64,000 bases of DNA from NCBI GenBank assembly GCA_030142905.1, contig JASJOG010000035.1, positions 744,001-808,000 on the forward strand. Reading direction: 5' to 3'. The DNA is from Heliopora coerulea. Lineage: Eukaryota > Cnidaria > Anthozoa > Scleralcyonacea > Helioporidae. The position numbers were made by a program, and so were the translations under genes. Under the pieces are notes generated by a model. That model saw nothing but the letters and a program-made list of their open reading frames with translations. It was not told where the DNA came from and searched no databases. Of this stretch, positions 21,501 to 33,080 are shown in pieces; the first letter of the stretch is position 1, and each line of letters starts with the position of its first letter.

Positions 21501-24500
21501 CATTGAAAAACAGTTTTGGAGTTTCTAGAGACGATTTCAAATGAAAGCAAAATACACTCAGAAAATTCCAGAGCGCAGCTAACGAAACCAACGACATACA
21601 AAAACTACCTGGATTCAAATGTTTGTCGACATAAGTCCTGGAGAGCAACGCTAGTGTGGTGTAAGCCTAAATATATTTAGAGTTTAGGCTGAAACCATAG
21701 TCAAACCTACCTTTTCTCAATCCGCGAACACCCCGCTCCAAACTCGGGCCCTGGAAGAAGATTGTAAAACATTTTCCAGCAATTCTACTATCCATGCTTA
21801 TTAACACATAGCCTATCAAATAATTTCCCAGAGTTGTTAGGTTAAATATTCGAGACAAAGTTAAAGCTACGTTTAGCTTATAATATGTATAGAAAATTTG
21901 CGTCGTACACTTTCTCTCTGTTTAGTTTTTGTTCTATTTGGCAAAAGGTGGAGTGGTTCGTGGTTTAAGATCCTTGTTTTTTCCTTTCTCCCTCTTCAAT
22001 AATTGATAGGGAGAATTGATAGGGAGCAAGAAATTTTTCAGTGGTGGCCGTTTTAAAAAGCAAATGCAACGAGAACAGCGCTGCAATCCTACCTTTGGCG
22101 ATTTTCAATTGAACCAACCTCATACAGGTTCTTGCATCCTCAATGGAACAATGACCATTTGAATCGTTTTGGATCACAGCCCTATTCACAGAAAGTTGTC
22201 ACTGTCAGCTGGGAAAGTTGACGACCAGGGTAATGCCAGGGACCATCTGAGTGCAGGACACCTCCATGACCGGGAGTCATACCCCCGAAGTCATCAAACA
22301 ATTCGTTCCGGTTTTGAATGAATATCATTTTTCACCAAATCACCGCTAGGTAATTGTGTGCGCAGTGTGGTGTTAAATTTTACCAAATAATGGTCAGTAA
22401 TACTGTTTAAGTAAAAAATAAGATCACTGGAGGTTTTCTTATCACAAATTTGATATTTTTCGGGCGGAAGGGTCCACTTTGGCGTAAGTGCCTGCGCGGC
22501 CGCCAGGGGCCGCCCACCGTGGGCAGAACCCTGGACACCAAAACAGTAAAATGGCAAAATTCATAACTGCCTCCCAAGAAGCCCTGAAACGTTTCAAATC
22601 ATTACACTCTAACTAAAAGATTACCATGCTAATATATAACGCTAGCACCACATGAACTCCGTTAGAAAAACATCACAAAAACATCCAGTTGGCTTACTTC
22701 AAATACTTTTTTGCTAAATATTTCAGGCTTGGTTTGAATCCAGGTCCACGTCCATCATCATAGATGACTGAAGTATCAATAACTTTATTGTGGAAAAACT
22801 AAAATAAACATTGTGTACATTGTCATGGTGAGCTGCATCAGTTGGTGGCAGGGCCGCTGAGAGGGGGAGGCAGGGGGGCAAATTGCCCCAGGTCCCCAAC
22901 TCAAAGGGGCCCCCAAAATAGGAAGGATTTAGCATGGGTTGGTTTTGACCATATGGAATGATTCCTATGACGTCATAAATAGGGCCCCGGAAAAAGTTTT
23001 GCCCTGGGCCCCACTAATTCTCTCGACAGCCCTGCTTGGTGGTACCTCTGTTTTCATCCGATCTTGTCCTGCCCCATTGTCCAAAAGTATTCTAGTATTT
23101 TTCACACAAAACATCCCTGTCATCCTATTACTGATACCTACCTCATCCAATGATTTTATTTATCTTACTGAGCTTCAATCCCGTTTCTATCTCCTCTCGA
23201 CTGATCTATCCCAATATATCTAAACCTATCCCCCCACATTTCAACCAATCTCATTCTAAACTCCAGTAAAGTCTGGTACCTTCAATGATGTGAAGTCAAA
23301 CTCCAGTGAATGACCAACAATGATAGCATCAGGAGGAATAATTTTTTTCAGTCTTTTCTGAACTCCTTCTAAAGTTGTTTTCACACCACAAAGATCTTCT
23401 TCTGTGATTCCACTGTATCTAAACCACATTAACAATGACAGTGTATCAACTACATGTTGCAATTCAGCTCACAACTAGGGGATGCAGTAAGCATGCAAAG
23501 GGTAATAAGAAGATTCAAAGAACGAAAGGGGGTTGATTTAAAATTGAACATGATTACTAAGGTAAATACACACATAGTCACATGGTTCACGTAAGGGATA
23601 AAGAGTGGGCTTGTGTGATAAATGAAAACTACATGAGGGATCCAGAAGGAGTAACAAAGGATACAAGTGGACAGAAAGCTTTTAAGTGGTGATTGCAGTA
23701 TTAATTGATGCCATATACCACAAGAAAAACCAGTCAGGACCTGCAATTTTACTAGGGGAATAGTATTGAATAATGTACCTTGTTAAGTAATCAATTATAG
23801 GGCATTCTGGCTTTACTAGGCTGTCATATACTATTTCAAGTGACTGATCCACCAAGGAAATCCGGGTTAATTCACGACCCCGTGCAGACATGCACTAAAA
23901 AATTATATAATTAGCATGATCAATACAAATACAAGAATAACAACATACTATGAATGTTACTTTACATGACCTTATGGATCTCACCATTTCACAATCCAAG
24001 GCAAACAATGGACTGATGCTTGTTGCCTCCATCTTAGTAACCCTTGGTATGGTAAAAAAGTCTTCTGCTTCTAAAGATAGAATCAAGGTGACATATCAGT
24101 TGTATGAAGGGTTATATGGTGATTAGTGTTACAGTTACATGAAATTTGCAGCATCAGCATCAGTTAAGAGGGATATATATAGTGGCTTCCATCTGAGTCT
24201 CGGTAGCTCAATAGTTAGAGCATCTCACTGGTCATCAGAAGGTTGCAGGTTCGATCCCCGCCTGGGGCTCAGAATCGTTTTCTGAGTACAGGGCTTGACA
24301 ATCATTCATCCCTCTTAAGATATATCCAAGCACTCATGTTTCTCAAACAAAAAACTACATCAGCATCAGTTGTTGTTAAATCACCTCTTTTGTGAGCAGT
24401 CAGGAAATTTAAAAAAAAAAAAAATTTTCCCTGAATATCTGACTGTCTGCCTGCCAGTCTGTCTATCTAACTGTCAATCCACCTATCCATCTAGCTCAGT

Positions 24501-27282
24501 AGTTCTGTCTGTCTACCTGTTTGTCAAACTGCCTGTTGATCCATCCACCTGTCTAACTCCTTAAAAGCAAAGAGCACACCTTAACTGATCGAAATTCTCA
24601 CGTCTTTAAACACCTCAGTAACTCTACCAACTGCAAAACCATTACACACCTAACTGCTTTAAAATTTTAGATTCGCCCAAAACCACTTACACACTCAAAT
24701 TGAAAGAAGCTATTCACATCCAAAATAGAAAACCAGAATTAAACACACAAATGCAACATATCAACACCTTCCTCTGCTGGTAATTATTGTCTGATACCAC
24801 CTCCGTTAATCCTTACACAACACACTGTCATTGTAATTAATCATCTAACATGTCGTCATTGTAATTAGTTAATTTATTCTTACTATAATTCCTATTTAAA
24901 GCCTTAAAAACATCACTTTGTAAACTGAAGATGGCATAAGTCTTGCCCAAACATGTCTTTAAAAAGTATTCTCGTGTTTTTGAAATTTATAACTGTCCAA
25001 TTTTAGATTTGCTCTATTATAAATGCAATACCTCCCAAAAATTTATTTTCTTTACCTTTTGATAAACCAGGGATGAGAAAATCATTCTTAATCAACTGTG
25101 TTTCAGTTAGAATGTAGTCTTTTGCAGCAAGAGGTTTAGGAGTTCCTGAAAGGATTCAAATGATGAAAATAAAACCACTTGGAACAAACAAACTGTCTCA
25201 AGGTAAACTTTCTTTGCAAAACTAACTATTTTATTACCTTTTGGCTTTTGTGAATCATTTTCTGGCTTTGGAAGATTAACTGATAGTATAGAGTGGGCTG
25301 GTGATTTGACAAATACTAGGTAACCATGATTGAGGAATGGAAATACCTAGGACAATACAGGCAATCAACTATAATTATTATAGATGGAAATTGAAATGTA
25401 CTGCCTTCCAAAGTAAACAAATTTTGTTACATGCAAATGCAAAAATTATTCATTGGTAACCAATGATCATTATGAGTGAAAGGAATCAAGGAATTTAATG
25501 CCAACTTTACGGCTCTTAGGAGGGGGTATTTTGAGCAATTAATGAATGACTGTGAAACAGGTAGGTACATCTACAAAGGGACTAATTACTGTCCAACACA
25601 TACAAGAATCTATCACAATTTTTTATTATCATCATTTTTTATGATGATTTTTATGATCATGATTCTTGTAAGATCTTACTTTGAAAAAATCATTTAGAAT
25701 AAAATTAATGGTACTGTATTGGATTAATATGACAGCCACAGGGAAGTGGAAGCATTCATCTTTGTCCCAGAAATCTACATCTAACTAAGAAAGGTGCCTC
25801 AGAGTTTGTAACCAATTTTGGAATAACTTTGAGCTTACCACTTCAAACATGGAACCCAGCTTTGGAAAACATTCTTCGTTGTCTGTGAACAATGTTGGAG
25901 TTACATATTTTAACAAGAGTACTGCAACTCTTTTAACACATTTGTTGTTCAACTTAGCCCATGGTGGAGGTAATCCATTTTCTGGACCAAGGAGACTGAA
26001 TAAAATAAGTTGCTGGATTTCTCTGACTTTCACAATTGCATCATTTGTCCTTGAAATCTTGCTCATATCAACATAAAAAGATTCCTAGAATAGAAAATAA
26101 CTATCTGTTATTATTTACTGATATTCCTAGACCCTGGTGCCCTCCAATTAACCGCAGATATCTCCCATAATGGCATAAAAATCTTTGACTGTCATCTTGA
26201 ATGGAACAAAATTTCCTGGGAATAGTTTGAACAAAATGCTAACTGGCCATTTCTGAGGTTCAAACAATGATGAAAAACAGAATGCTGGAAATGCATTGTA
26301 AATAAAGTCTAATGATGGGTTCATGGCCAGCAAAATTAAGTATAGTAAAAGGCAAGGAGTAAATATGAATGCTGAAATAATGTTGAAGCCTCTGAAATGT
26401 TTCCTGCCACAAAAACAACTAAGAACCCTGAACACTTTCATCCTGTAAACCACATTTACCTTCACAAGAAAAAAACAAGTCAACAATTTTTATGCAACTT
26501 ACTTTTGGAAAATCTTCACTTCCATTACTCATTTTATCCTCAGTTTTCTTTCTTTTATTTCTCATGTCTTTAGACCTTTTTTTCTTTCCTAGAAGAAGAG
26601 TGAGTAATTATTAAACTATACAAAAAAAATTGCAACAAAAATTTTACAACAATATACAGAAGTTCAAGATATTTAAAGAGTTATTCCCATGAGTTGAGAT
26701 CGCACTTCTAACACCTCCATGCCATGACTTTCAATAATCATTGAATTTTCTATATACTACAACTATGGGAATTTTATCAGTAAATCTGTATGGTAATATA
26801 TGGTAGTGTAACATTGTACCAAAGAATTTTTTCATACTAAAATTCTAAACTTTCTTTAACCCTTTAAGGGGCAGATAACCCCACTCTGTTGGATAAAATT
26901 GTTTGGAGTTAAACAGAATGAAATTCTGAAATGCATTCTTGCAAGTCAACAGGTTATAGTAATAGGTTAACAAATTATAGTAATTCATACTTTTCATTGC
27001 ACGTGAACTTCTCTTGGTGGCTTGTGGCTTTTCGTGGATCTCACACTAGTAAAACATGGAGTTTAATTATTAAATTATAAAAAAACCCCGATATTTTCAT
27101 TAAAATGAAATTCACATTCTTGGTTCATGGTTAAACCGTTGCTTGAATGTAAGCGTTAATTTAATACATCTAAAAATTAATACTTGTTTTAACAATGAAA
27201 CCAAGAACATAGATCGTATCCACTCAATGAAATACCATATACAACTATATAGATATATTTTAAAAACCTTGCCGGAATCCAT
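18514..27282 (-). CDS. REXO5: RNA exonuclease 5-like DEDDh 3'-5' exonuclease
   Basis: Sixteen exons join in frame to 522 codons plus stop: 27268-27282, 26991-27045, 26503-26588, 25839-26084, 25238-25346, 25056-25145, 23985-24070, 23779-23894, 23280-23418, 22698-22798, 22093-22181, 20687-20766, 20238-20319, 19252-19283, 18753-18862, 18514-18646. The N terminus is Lys/Arg-rich (KKKRSKDMRNKRKK), fitting a nuclear or nucleolar signal. The exonuclease domain spans about residues 215-375: FALDCEM (Asp-x-Glu), IIVGHSLEFDF, KPSLKYLAKKYL and the DEDDh HCSIEDARTCMRLV. Family members trim 3' ends of snoRNA and 5S rRNA precursors. Unlike human REXO5, no tandem RRMs are seen; the protein ends soon after TLFVVILGS. 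A 40-bp exon-like segment at about 21712-21751 would break the frame and was left out. The first donor (GTTTTT) is weak. Confidence 0.8.
20983..21050 (-). mobile_element. Small inverted repeat with hammerhead-like core
   Basis: On the minus strand CCGATGA, a GGAA/TTCC stem and TCGAAAC (20983-21007) resemble a hammerhead core with one mismatch. Copies of GAATATACTGACGTTTCGAG and its near complement face each other to about 21050. Inside a REXO5 intron. Confidence 0.5.
22271..22533. mobile_element. Second copy of the CAGGGTTCTGCCCA element, inverted
   Basis: The right end reads CGCCCACCGTGGGCAGAACCCTG, trimmed here to the shared words CCCACCGTGGGCAGAACC. The left end begins near GGGAGTCATACCCCCGAAG, matching the GGGGGTATGACCCCGGG end of the copy at 3826-4185 in reverse. 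The interior is AT-rich like the first copy. The left terminus is incomplete. Confidence 0.55.
22849..23034. mobile_element. hAT MITE
   Basis: Begins CAGGGCCGCTGAGAG and ends CTCTCGACAGCCCTG, an imperfect terminal inverted repeat. The 8-bp flanks GTTGGTGG and CTTGGTGG differ by one base, the duplication length of hAT elements. Length 186 bp, GC-rich, no coding capacity; inside a REXO5 intron. Confidence 0.8.
24166..24357 (+). mobile_element. tRNA-derived SINE with 14-bp target duplication
   Basis: CATCAGCATCAGTT flanks the insert at 24152-24165 and 24358-24371. The 5' head at 24197-24268 folds as a tRNA: a seven-pair acceptor stem (GTCTCGG with CTGGGGC, wobbles included), the A box TAGCTCAATAGTTAGAGC and the B box GGTTCGATCCC. 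The anticodon loop CTGGTCA would give GGT (Thr), but the anticodon stem has a mismatch and position 37 is C, so a functional tRNA is unlikely. The 3' part is A-rich. TTAAGAGGGAT at the left and ATCCCTCTTAA at the right are inverted. Confidence 0.8.
24600..24990 (+). mobile_element. Penelope-like element 3' fragment
   Basis: One frame carries a GIY-YIG tail-like run (ESIHIQNRKPELNTQMQH, with small gaps). This is followed at about 24926 by CTGAAGATGGCATAAG and AAACATGTCT, the same end block as the element at 62135-63243. Stops interrupt it. Inside a REXO5 intron. Confidence 0.55.
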
Positions 27283-27362
27283 CTTGTAAATGCGCTAGAC
27301 TACAAGTATCCACTAGTCCGCAAAAGATTGCTGGCCAAACGTGAGCTAGGTTCGTAAACAAA
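27283..27362. promoter_or_regulatory. Shared head-to-head promoter of REXO5 and COQ7
   Basis: Only 80 bp lie between the two divergent start codons, so both transcripts must start in or overlap this interval. No TATA box is visible. Transcription start sites cannot be placed from sequence. Confidence 0.65.
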
Positions 27363-29892
27363 ATGGCGATTACCTTAAACGTTGTGCAAAATTTATTTCG
27401 TCGTCCTTTTCTTTGTCGGTGTTTATGTACAAAGGCGAGACGAAGGGTCTTGAGAGCTGGTCCACTCGTAGATAAAATATTAAGAGTGGATCATGCTGGT
27501 GAAATAGGGGCAGATCGTATATATGCTGGACAAATGGCGGTTTTGGGCCAAACTAAATCTGGTCCCATTATCAAGGTGGAGTCTATGGGCAAAGTTCACA
27601 CTCGCATAACTTCTTATTCTCTTGAATAATATCCGCAATCCTTCAATCATGACACAGATGTGTTAAACACGTGACAGCTTCGAATCGACTGCATCAAGTA
27701 TGCTTTGTTTGTCTTATTTTTCTGTAGGAAATGTGGGACCAAGAAAAAGAACACGTCAAAAAATTTGAAGAACTTCTGCCAGAGTATAGAGTTAGACCTA
27801 CGGCATTGCTACCAATTTGGGATGTGGCTGGATATGTTTTAGGTATAGTCCAGTCGATAGACGTAACATTTTTGAATGCCTGAGGAATTGAGGAAATCTG
27901 GATTATGCAAAGTCTGAGGCGTGATCGACTTGGCCAGTAGAATGTAGGACCGGAGCCTACAAGATGATGTTTAATTTAATTAATTATCAATCACATATGA
28001 GTGGTCTAATATTCCAGTATAAAAGTCAGAAATTTGACTTCTTTTCTAGGTTGCAGTGCTATTACAATTTTTTTTTGGTCTATTTTCCTTTCTTTCTTTC
28101 TTTTATTTTAGATTGGTTGGTAGTACTGTGGTAAAAATTTTTATAAGTTTTGCACTGGTATATGTTATACCAGATTAACGTTCAGAAATTCATATCCTGT
28201 AAGGCAAATAGTCCCATGCAGCATAGCATATGATGCAGAACTGTGTACAGTTTAACAAAAAAAAGTGATTAAATTAAAACTGATGGACTCCTTCCCATTT
28301 ATTTATGCCCAAGTCATTTACATTAACAGGAGCTGGAACAGCATTACTTGGTGAAAGTGCTGCTATGGCCTGCACTGTAGCAGTTGAGGAGGTCATTGGA
28401 GATCATTATGAAAAGTATGCCTGATAGATCTGGTGGTTTGTGTATATTTCTTGAGAATTTCAAAGTCTGATGAATACTATTGTATTAATTTTTGCAAAAG
28501 AGTTTTAGGTTATAATGCATAGGTATAGACTTTTCAAAACATTTTTATTGAATCTGCTTGTCAAAGTCCTAATTTTGGTTTATAAATCATTGTACTAACA
28601 GTTACCTCTCCTACAAATACTGATGTTAATGGATTATTACCAATCCTGTTAGCATTCTAAAATAAAAAAGGCAACTGAGCACAGAATGGAGAGTTCCAGA
28701 TAGCAGATGCACAGTTGCCTCTGGCATCAAACTCAAAACATGGTTATAAATGACCAACATGTCAAATTTTATTGTACTGAAATAATTGCAGTCACTCAAT
28801 ATAACACGAGTCAACCATTTAAGCCATTAATGTTATTGTTCAAAGTAAAGAGTTTTTTCTCTATCCTTCCTATCATAATGTTCCTACTGACAATTCTTGG
28901 TGTCAGAACTGTGGTTAATCTTCTCTTTTTATAGCCAGTTGAGAGAACTTTTGGAGTCTCCAGATGATTTAGAGAATCACAGAGAACTGCTAGATGTGAG
29001 TGGCAAAATACATCGCATATTATACAACCAAATTCATATCACTGCATGTGAAGTTCAGTCCCGTGGTTCAATCATTCTATGTTTAGCTTGCACATACAAA
29101 GGATTCCAATTTCCTGAATTCATACAATTTTTACCGCACATCTCAATTAAGTATTTATCAACTGGGAAATCTTCTTGCCATGTGTGAGTGTTACACCATA
29201 TTTACAAAATAACAACTTACATTATACATTTTGAAATAGGTCAAACTAAAGCCCAACTTTGGGGCAGGGATAGGTGAAGTTGAGTTACCAGTGTCTTACA
29301 GCACACTAAAAAATCTAACCCTGGTTTGTGCTGCCTAAGAAAACCTGAATTAGCACTAGTTAGTACTAGCATTTTCTTTTCAATTATTACTAAGGACCAG
29401 TATACTAATTTCACTAGGTTTGCTGAAAAATGGTTCAAGTGCATACCCTAAATCATAACAGTTGGCTGAATGTATAATTTATTAACAAGTAAACAGAATT
29501 ATTATACATGTAGAGTTTCTGAGGAGACTGAAGCTCAGTGAAAGCTCATACTCATGTATCCATAATAGTATTAATAATTATTATTGAGCCTCATTACCTA
29601 CGTAATGCCAATAATTTAATTATTCACAAAACAAATTATTTTATGGGTGGCAGATCATCAAGGAATTCCGAGATGATGAATTAGAACACTTGGAAACTGG
29701 TCTGGAACATGATGCATTAAAAGTAAGTTCACAAGTCTAAATAAGATGGATCTGGTAAACCCAGAAAATGGCACAAAACTAATCCATTGTTACTGTTTTG
29801 TAACATTTTTTCAGGCACCATTGTATTCAACAATGAAACAAGTTATCCAGATTGGTTGCCGGACAGCAATTTGGTTGTCAGAAAAAATTTAA
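27363..29892 (+). CDS. COQ7: 5-demethoxyubiquinone hydroxylase, mitochondrial
   Basis: Di-iron monooxygenase that hydroxylates demethoxyubiquinone late in coenzyme Q synthesis at the inner mitochondrial membrane. Six exons join in frame to 206 aa: 27363-27575, 27728-27842, 28330-28414, 28935-28995, 29654-29722, 29815-29892. The first 28 residues are Arg-rich without acidic residues, a mitochondrial presequence. Iron-ligand motifs are present: RVDHAGEIGADRIY (about residues 41-54), the ExxH of DQEKEHVKKF, AVEEVIGDHY and DDELEHLE. The protein ends IGCRTAIWLSEKI. Length and exon content fit the family, and all splice sites are GT-AG. This gene looks intact. Confidence 0.96.
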
Positions 29893-30948
29893 TGTATGAT
29901 ATTAGTAAACAAAAGAGCAGAGTTGCAAGCCAGTTGCAAGTGGATGGCAGTGCAGCACCAATCTGACCAGCACAAGTTCAGCAATTTTTGGTGTACTTCT
30001 ACTGCTGAAGTTAAAATAGGTGGTTCTGTATCATGAAATACAGACAATATCAGGCAATGCAAAGTACCAGTACATGTAATTATATCCTTGTTTAGAGTGG
30101 TATCGCATTTTGTAAATCTCTTCTAAAACTTGCAAGTCATCTATGCAGTACAGAAGCCACATATTAAAGAAACTAATTTTTTCTGGTAAAGCTCACTACC
30201 AGCACTGCAGGTTAATCTACAGTACTAAATGTGTGATAGCTACATCATATTTATAGTGGATGCTGACAACTTGCAACTATCTAGCAGGGACATTGATAGA
30301 CCATTTAACTGAAGCGTTGCTGTGCATTTAAACACTCAAAACTAATATCCTGCTTTATATACTTTGCATTTTTTCACTATTTGACCTGATCAGGTGATAT
30401 AATTTCTGACACATGAATATTAATTTCCTGCCTGCACAACTCCAATAGGTATTTCCTACTGATGTTGCCTCCAGCTTTTTAACCAATTTAAAAATCTTTC
30501 TTGTAACAAGTGTTTCAACCTACAAGATGATCTTGGTTTAATTCTAACTCATGAGCAAAATTCAAAAGGAAATTGTGGGGATGTTGCAACATCTCGAATT
30601 CACAGTTAAACTAACTTTGACAAAGTCAGTTTGATTTTTTCTTACCTTGTCCTACTGTAACTTGAATACCAACCTACAAGATGGAGTGTCTCTACATATA
30701 TTACATTCTTTACTTGTAAAATTACTGGATGTGATGGCTTTGGCTCAAGAAATGTCAGTGAATTTAAGAAAACCAGTTTGAGATAAAATTCACTTTGTGG
30801 AGATAAACTAACAAACTTTTATGTTCTCCTTGTATTAACAAAACTCGTACAAAACTGATGAATGCCTGATAAATACTCCTTTACTTCCCAGTTAGTATAC
30901 TCGTACCCTACAACACATATACAATACTGTATAACACAATAAACTTTG

Positions 30949-31470
30949 AATGATGAAAATCAATGCCCAGCAAAAAATTCTTAACACAGGCATATTTGTG
31001 TCAAAAGGTTTATTGAGATCTAACGTCTCGTTGCTTAAGACGCAACATCATCAGAGAATGAGAAAAAGACGATGAGACAATCATTAAAATATTATTACAA
31101 AGCTAATTAGCATAAATTTGGCATTTGAGAGGAAATAGGAAGTGATGAACTCCTCATCAGGGAAAGCTTACTCATCCACAAACTTAATCCTACCCTCAAC
31201 TCACAATCAAGCTCAATTCCTCTTTCCTTATTCTGATTGCCTGTACCCTCTTCGCCACCTCTGACATCTCATCACTTCCTATTTCCTCTCAAACGCCAAA
31301 TTTATGCTAATTAGCTTTGTAATAATATTTTAATGATTGTCTCATCGTCTTTTTCTCATTCTCTGATGATGTTGCGTCTTAAGCAACGAAACGTTAGATC
31401 TCAATAAACCTTTTGACACAAATATGCCTGTGTTAAGAATTTTTTGCTGGGCATTGATTTTCATCATTCG
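30949..31470. mobile_element. Long inverted-repeat element with exact hammerhead core
   Basis: Arms of about 202 bp (30949-31150 and 31269-31470) are near-perfect reverse complements around a 118-bp loop. The outer ends hold AATCAATGCCCAGCA and its complement; TTTTCCGCCTGG follows the right arm. The right arm has an exact CTGATGA...GAAAC core. In the left arm the matching bases read GAGAC, a substitution that would inactivate it. Interpreted as paired Penelope-like pseudo-LTRs. Confidence 0.75.
31363..31392 (+). ncRNA. Hammerhead ribozyme-like core
   Basis: CTGATGA (31363-31369), stem II GTTGC/GCAAC with loop GTCTTAA, then GAAAC (31388-31392) match the conserved catalytic core. Penelope-like retroelements are known to encode hammerhead motifs. 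Stems I and III and the cleavage site could not be assigned with confidence, so activity is unproven. Confidence 0.6.
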
Positions 31471-33080
31471 AATACGTTTTCCGCCTGGTTCTTCAATTGC
31501 ATCAACAATAAACTTCATTTAAAGAGGCTACTTTTATTACTATTTATTCTCTCTTGAGAACTAATTTTTACAGATCATCACTGTACTTTATAAGTAACAA
31601 TGTATAAAAAAACTTAACCCTACTAAATATTGTCTTTGAACTTCAAAAATGTCAATTAGTATATTCAGCTAAAACTTCTTTATTTCCATTTAATGTTAAA
31701 ACCTGGTTCTCTTTATAATATACAAAAATGTCCTTTATTAACTATTTTTTTAAGAATGTAACTGTTTTGAATGCTGGACAATCAGTACATTGATGAAAGC
31801 TACTTGTTCATGCAAGTGTATTGAAGCTTACACTAACCTGGAAGATCAGTATGTGTTGGAGAGAGCTTTTCTGTACTCTGAGAGATTTTAAATCTTGTTC
31901 AGTCAGTGTGTGTACATTGTGTGTGATTTTCTATTATTAATGGTATATTTGTAAAAATGTTGTTCAGGTGGCCAGTTTGCTCCCCTTAAGGGACTAATTC
32001 AAAACACCCAACACTGGCAGGATTTAATTTTAAGTTTTTTTAAATTAATCAGTGAAGAGAGCATAAAAATGTATTTGTCTTGCTTCTTCTGCTTACATTA
32101 AATTTTAGTGAGTGTAAGCTTCAGCAGGTGGACTGAAACCATTGCTAAAAAAATATTACTGGCATAAAATGTTAGGAAGCTTAATTCTGCAAGGAATGCC
32201 AACAGATTTATTCCCATTTTTTAATTAAAACATATGGAGAAAAATAGCTAAACTAAGATAAAAAACTATTTACAAGTTAAAAAAAAAAGTTACAGACTTC
32301 CAAGGGTCAGTAAAACCCACTACAGGGGAATTGGGGCTAAATCTCTGCAGTGAAATACATTTAAAAATTCTACTTTCACACAGCAGCTATTTTCATTTAA
32401 GTTTTGCTGAACCAAAACTGAAATTTCAAAACCATAGCAGCAGTTTGGTTTGCAGTAAGCACTTCACATTGCAGTATATCCATATTTGAGAGTATTTCCC
32501 ATGTAATAGTTTTACTGTTAATTTTTACAACTTTTGTGACTTGGCATGATGAAACTTCATTAAAAGGACAGACATTTTTGCAGTAACTCCATGATTTCTA
32601 TAAAACTTTGCTGGGCTTTAGTCCAATATTTTGAAACACTTGCACCTAAGACATGCTTTCATGAAGTCTTGGGTTTGCAGGACAAAACCTCATGCACCAA
32701 AGTTAAATATTATGATGTTACCAAAAAATGTCTGCCTTTGTTTCATTTACCATTTGCTTACTACATGATACCCTTCAATGAGTCATGCAGTGATTTCAAA
32801 GAATTACCAGTAATACCCTAAACAAAAAACTCTGAAATTATTACCCTGCCACAAAACAAGAGGAAAAGGTACTGTAGTGTTCTGAGCAAAAGTCCCTCAT
32901 TTTACCAAAACAAAAAACTTTTGCTTCAAACATCAGAAGTGGTAACTTGTTTTCTTGTCTTTTTGGCAGAGTACTTTTAGAATATCTTTAAACTTTTTCT
33001 GCTATGTTCATGACAGCCAATCAGATTCCATTTTTGATGTTACAAGTGATTTCAAAAGCCTGACTATAGATGGACAGAAC

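Larger units (their letters stand above)
29893..33080. other. Spacer between COQ7 and the death-domain gene
   Basis: Convergent 3' ends face each other here. It holds the COQ7 3' UTR, one large inverted-repeat insertion (30949-31470) and otherwise AT-rich DNA. The open frame 32591-32821 has no recognisable motif. Confidence 0.6.

Noticed and set aside
24197..24268. Functional tRNA-Thr(GGT) gene
   Set aside because: Mismatch in the anticodon stem, C at position 37, and the whole unit is bounded by a 14-bp target duplication, so a SINE head is the better reading.
28707..29187. Long open frames across COQ7 exon 4
   Set aside because: Only 28935-28995 is coding with valid splice signals; the rest is intron read-through.
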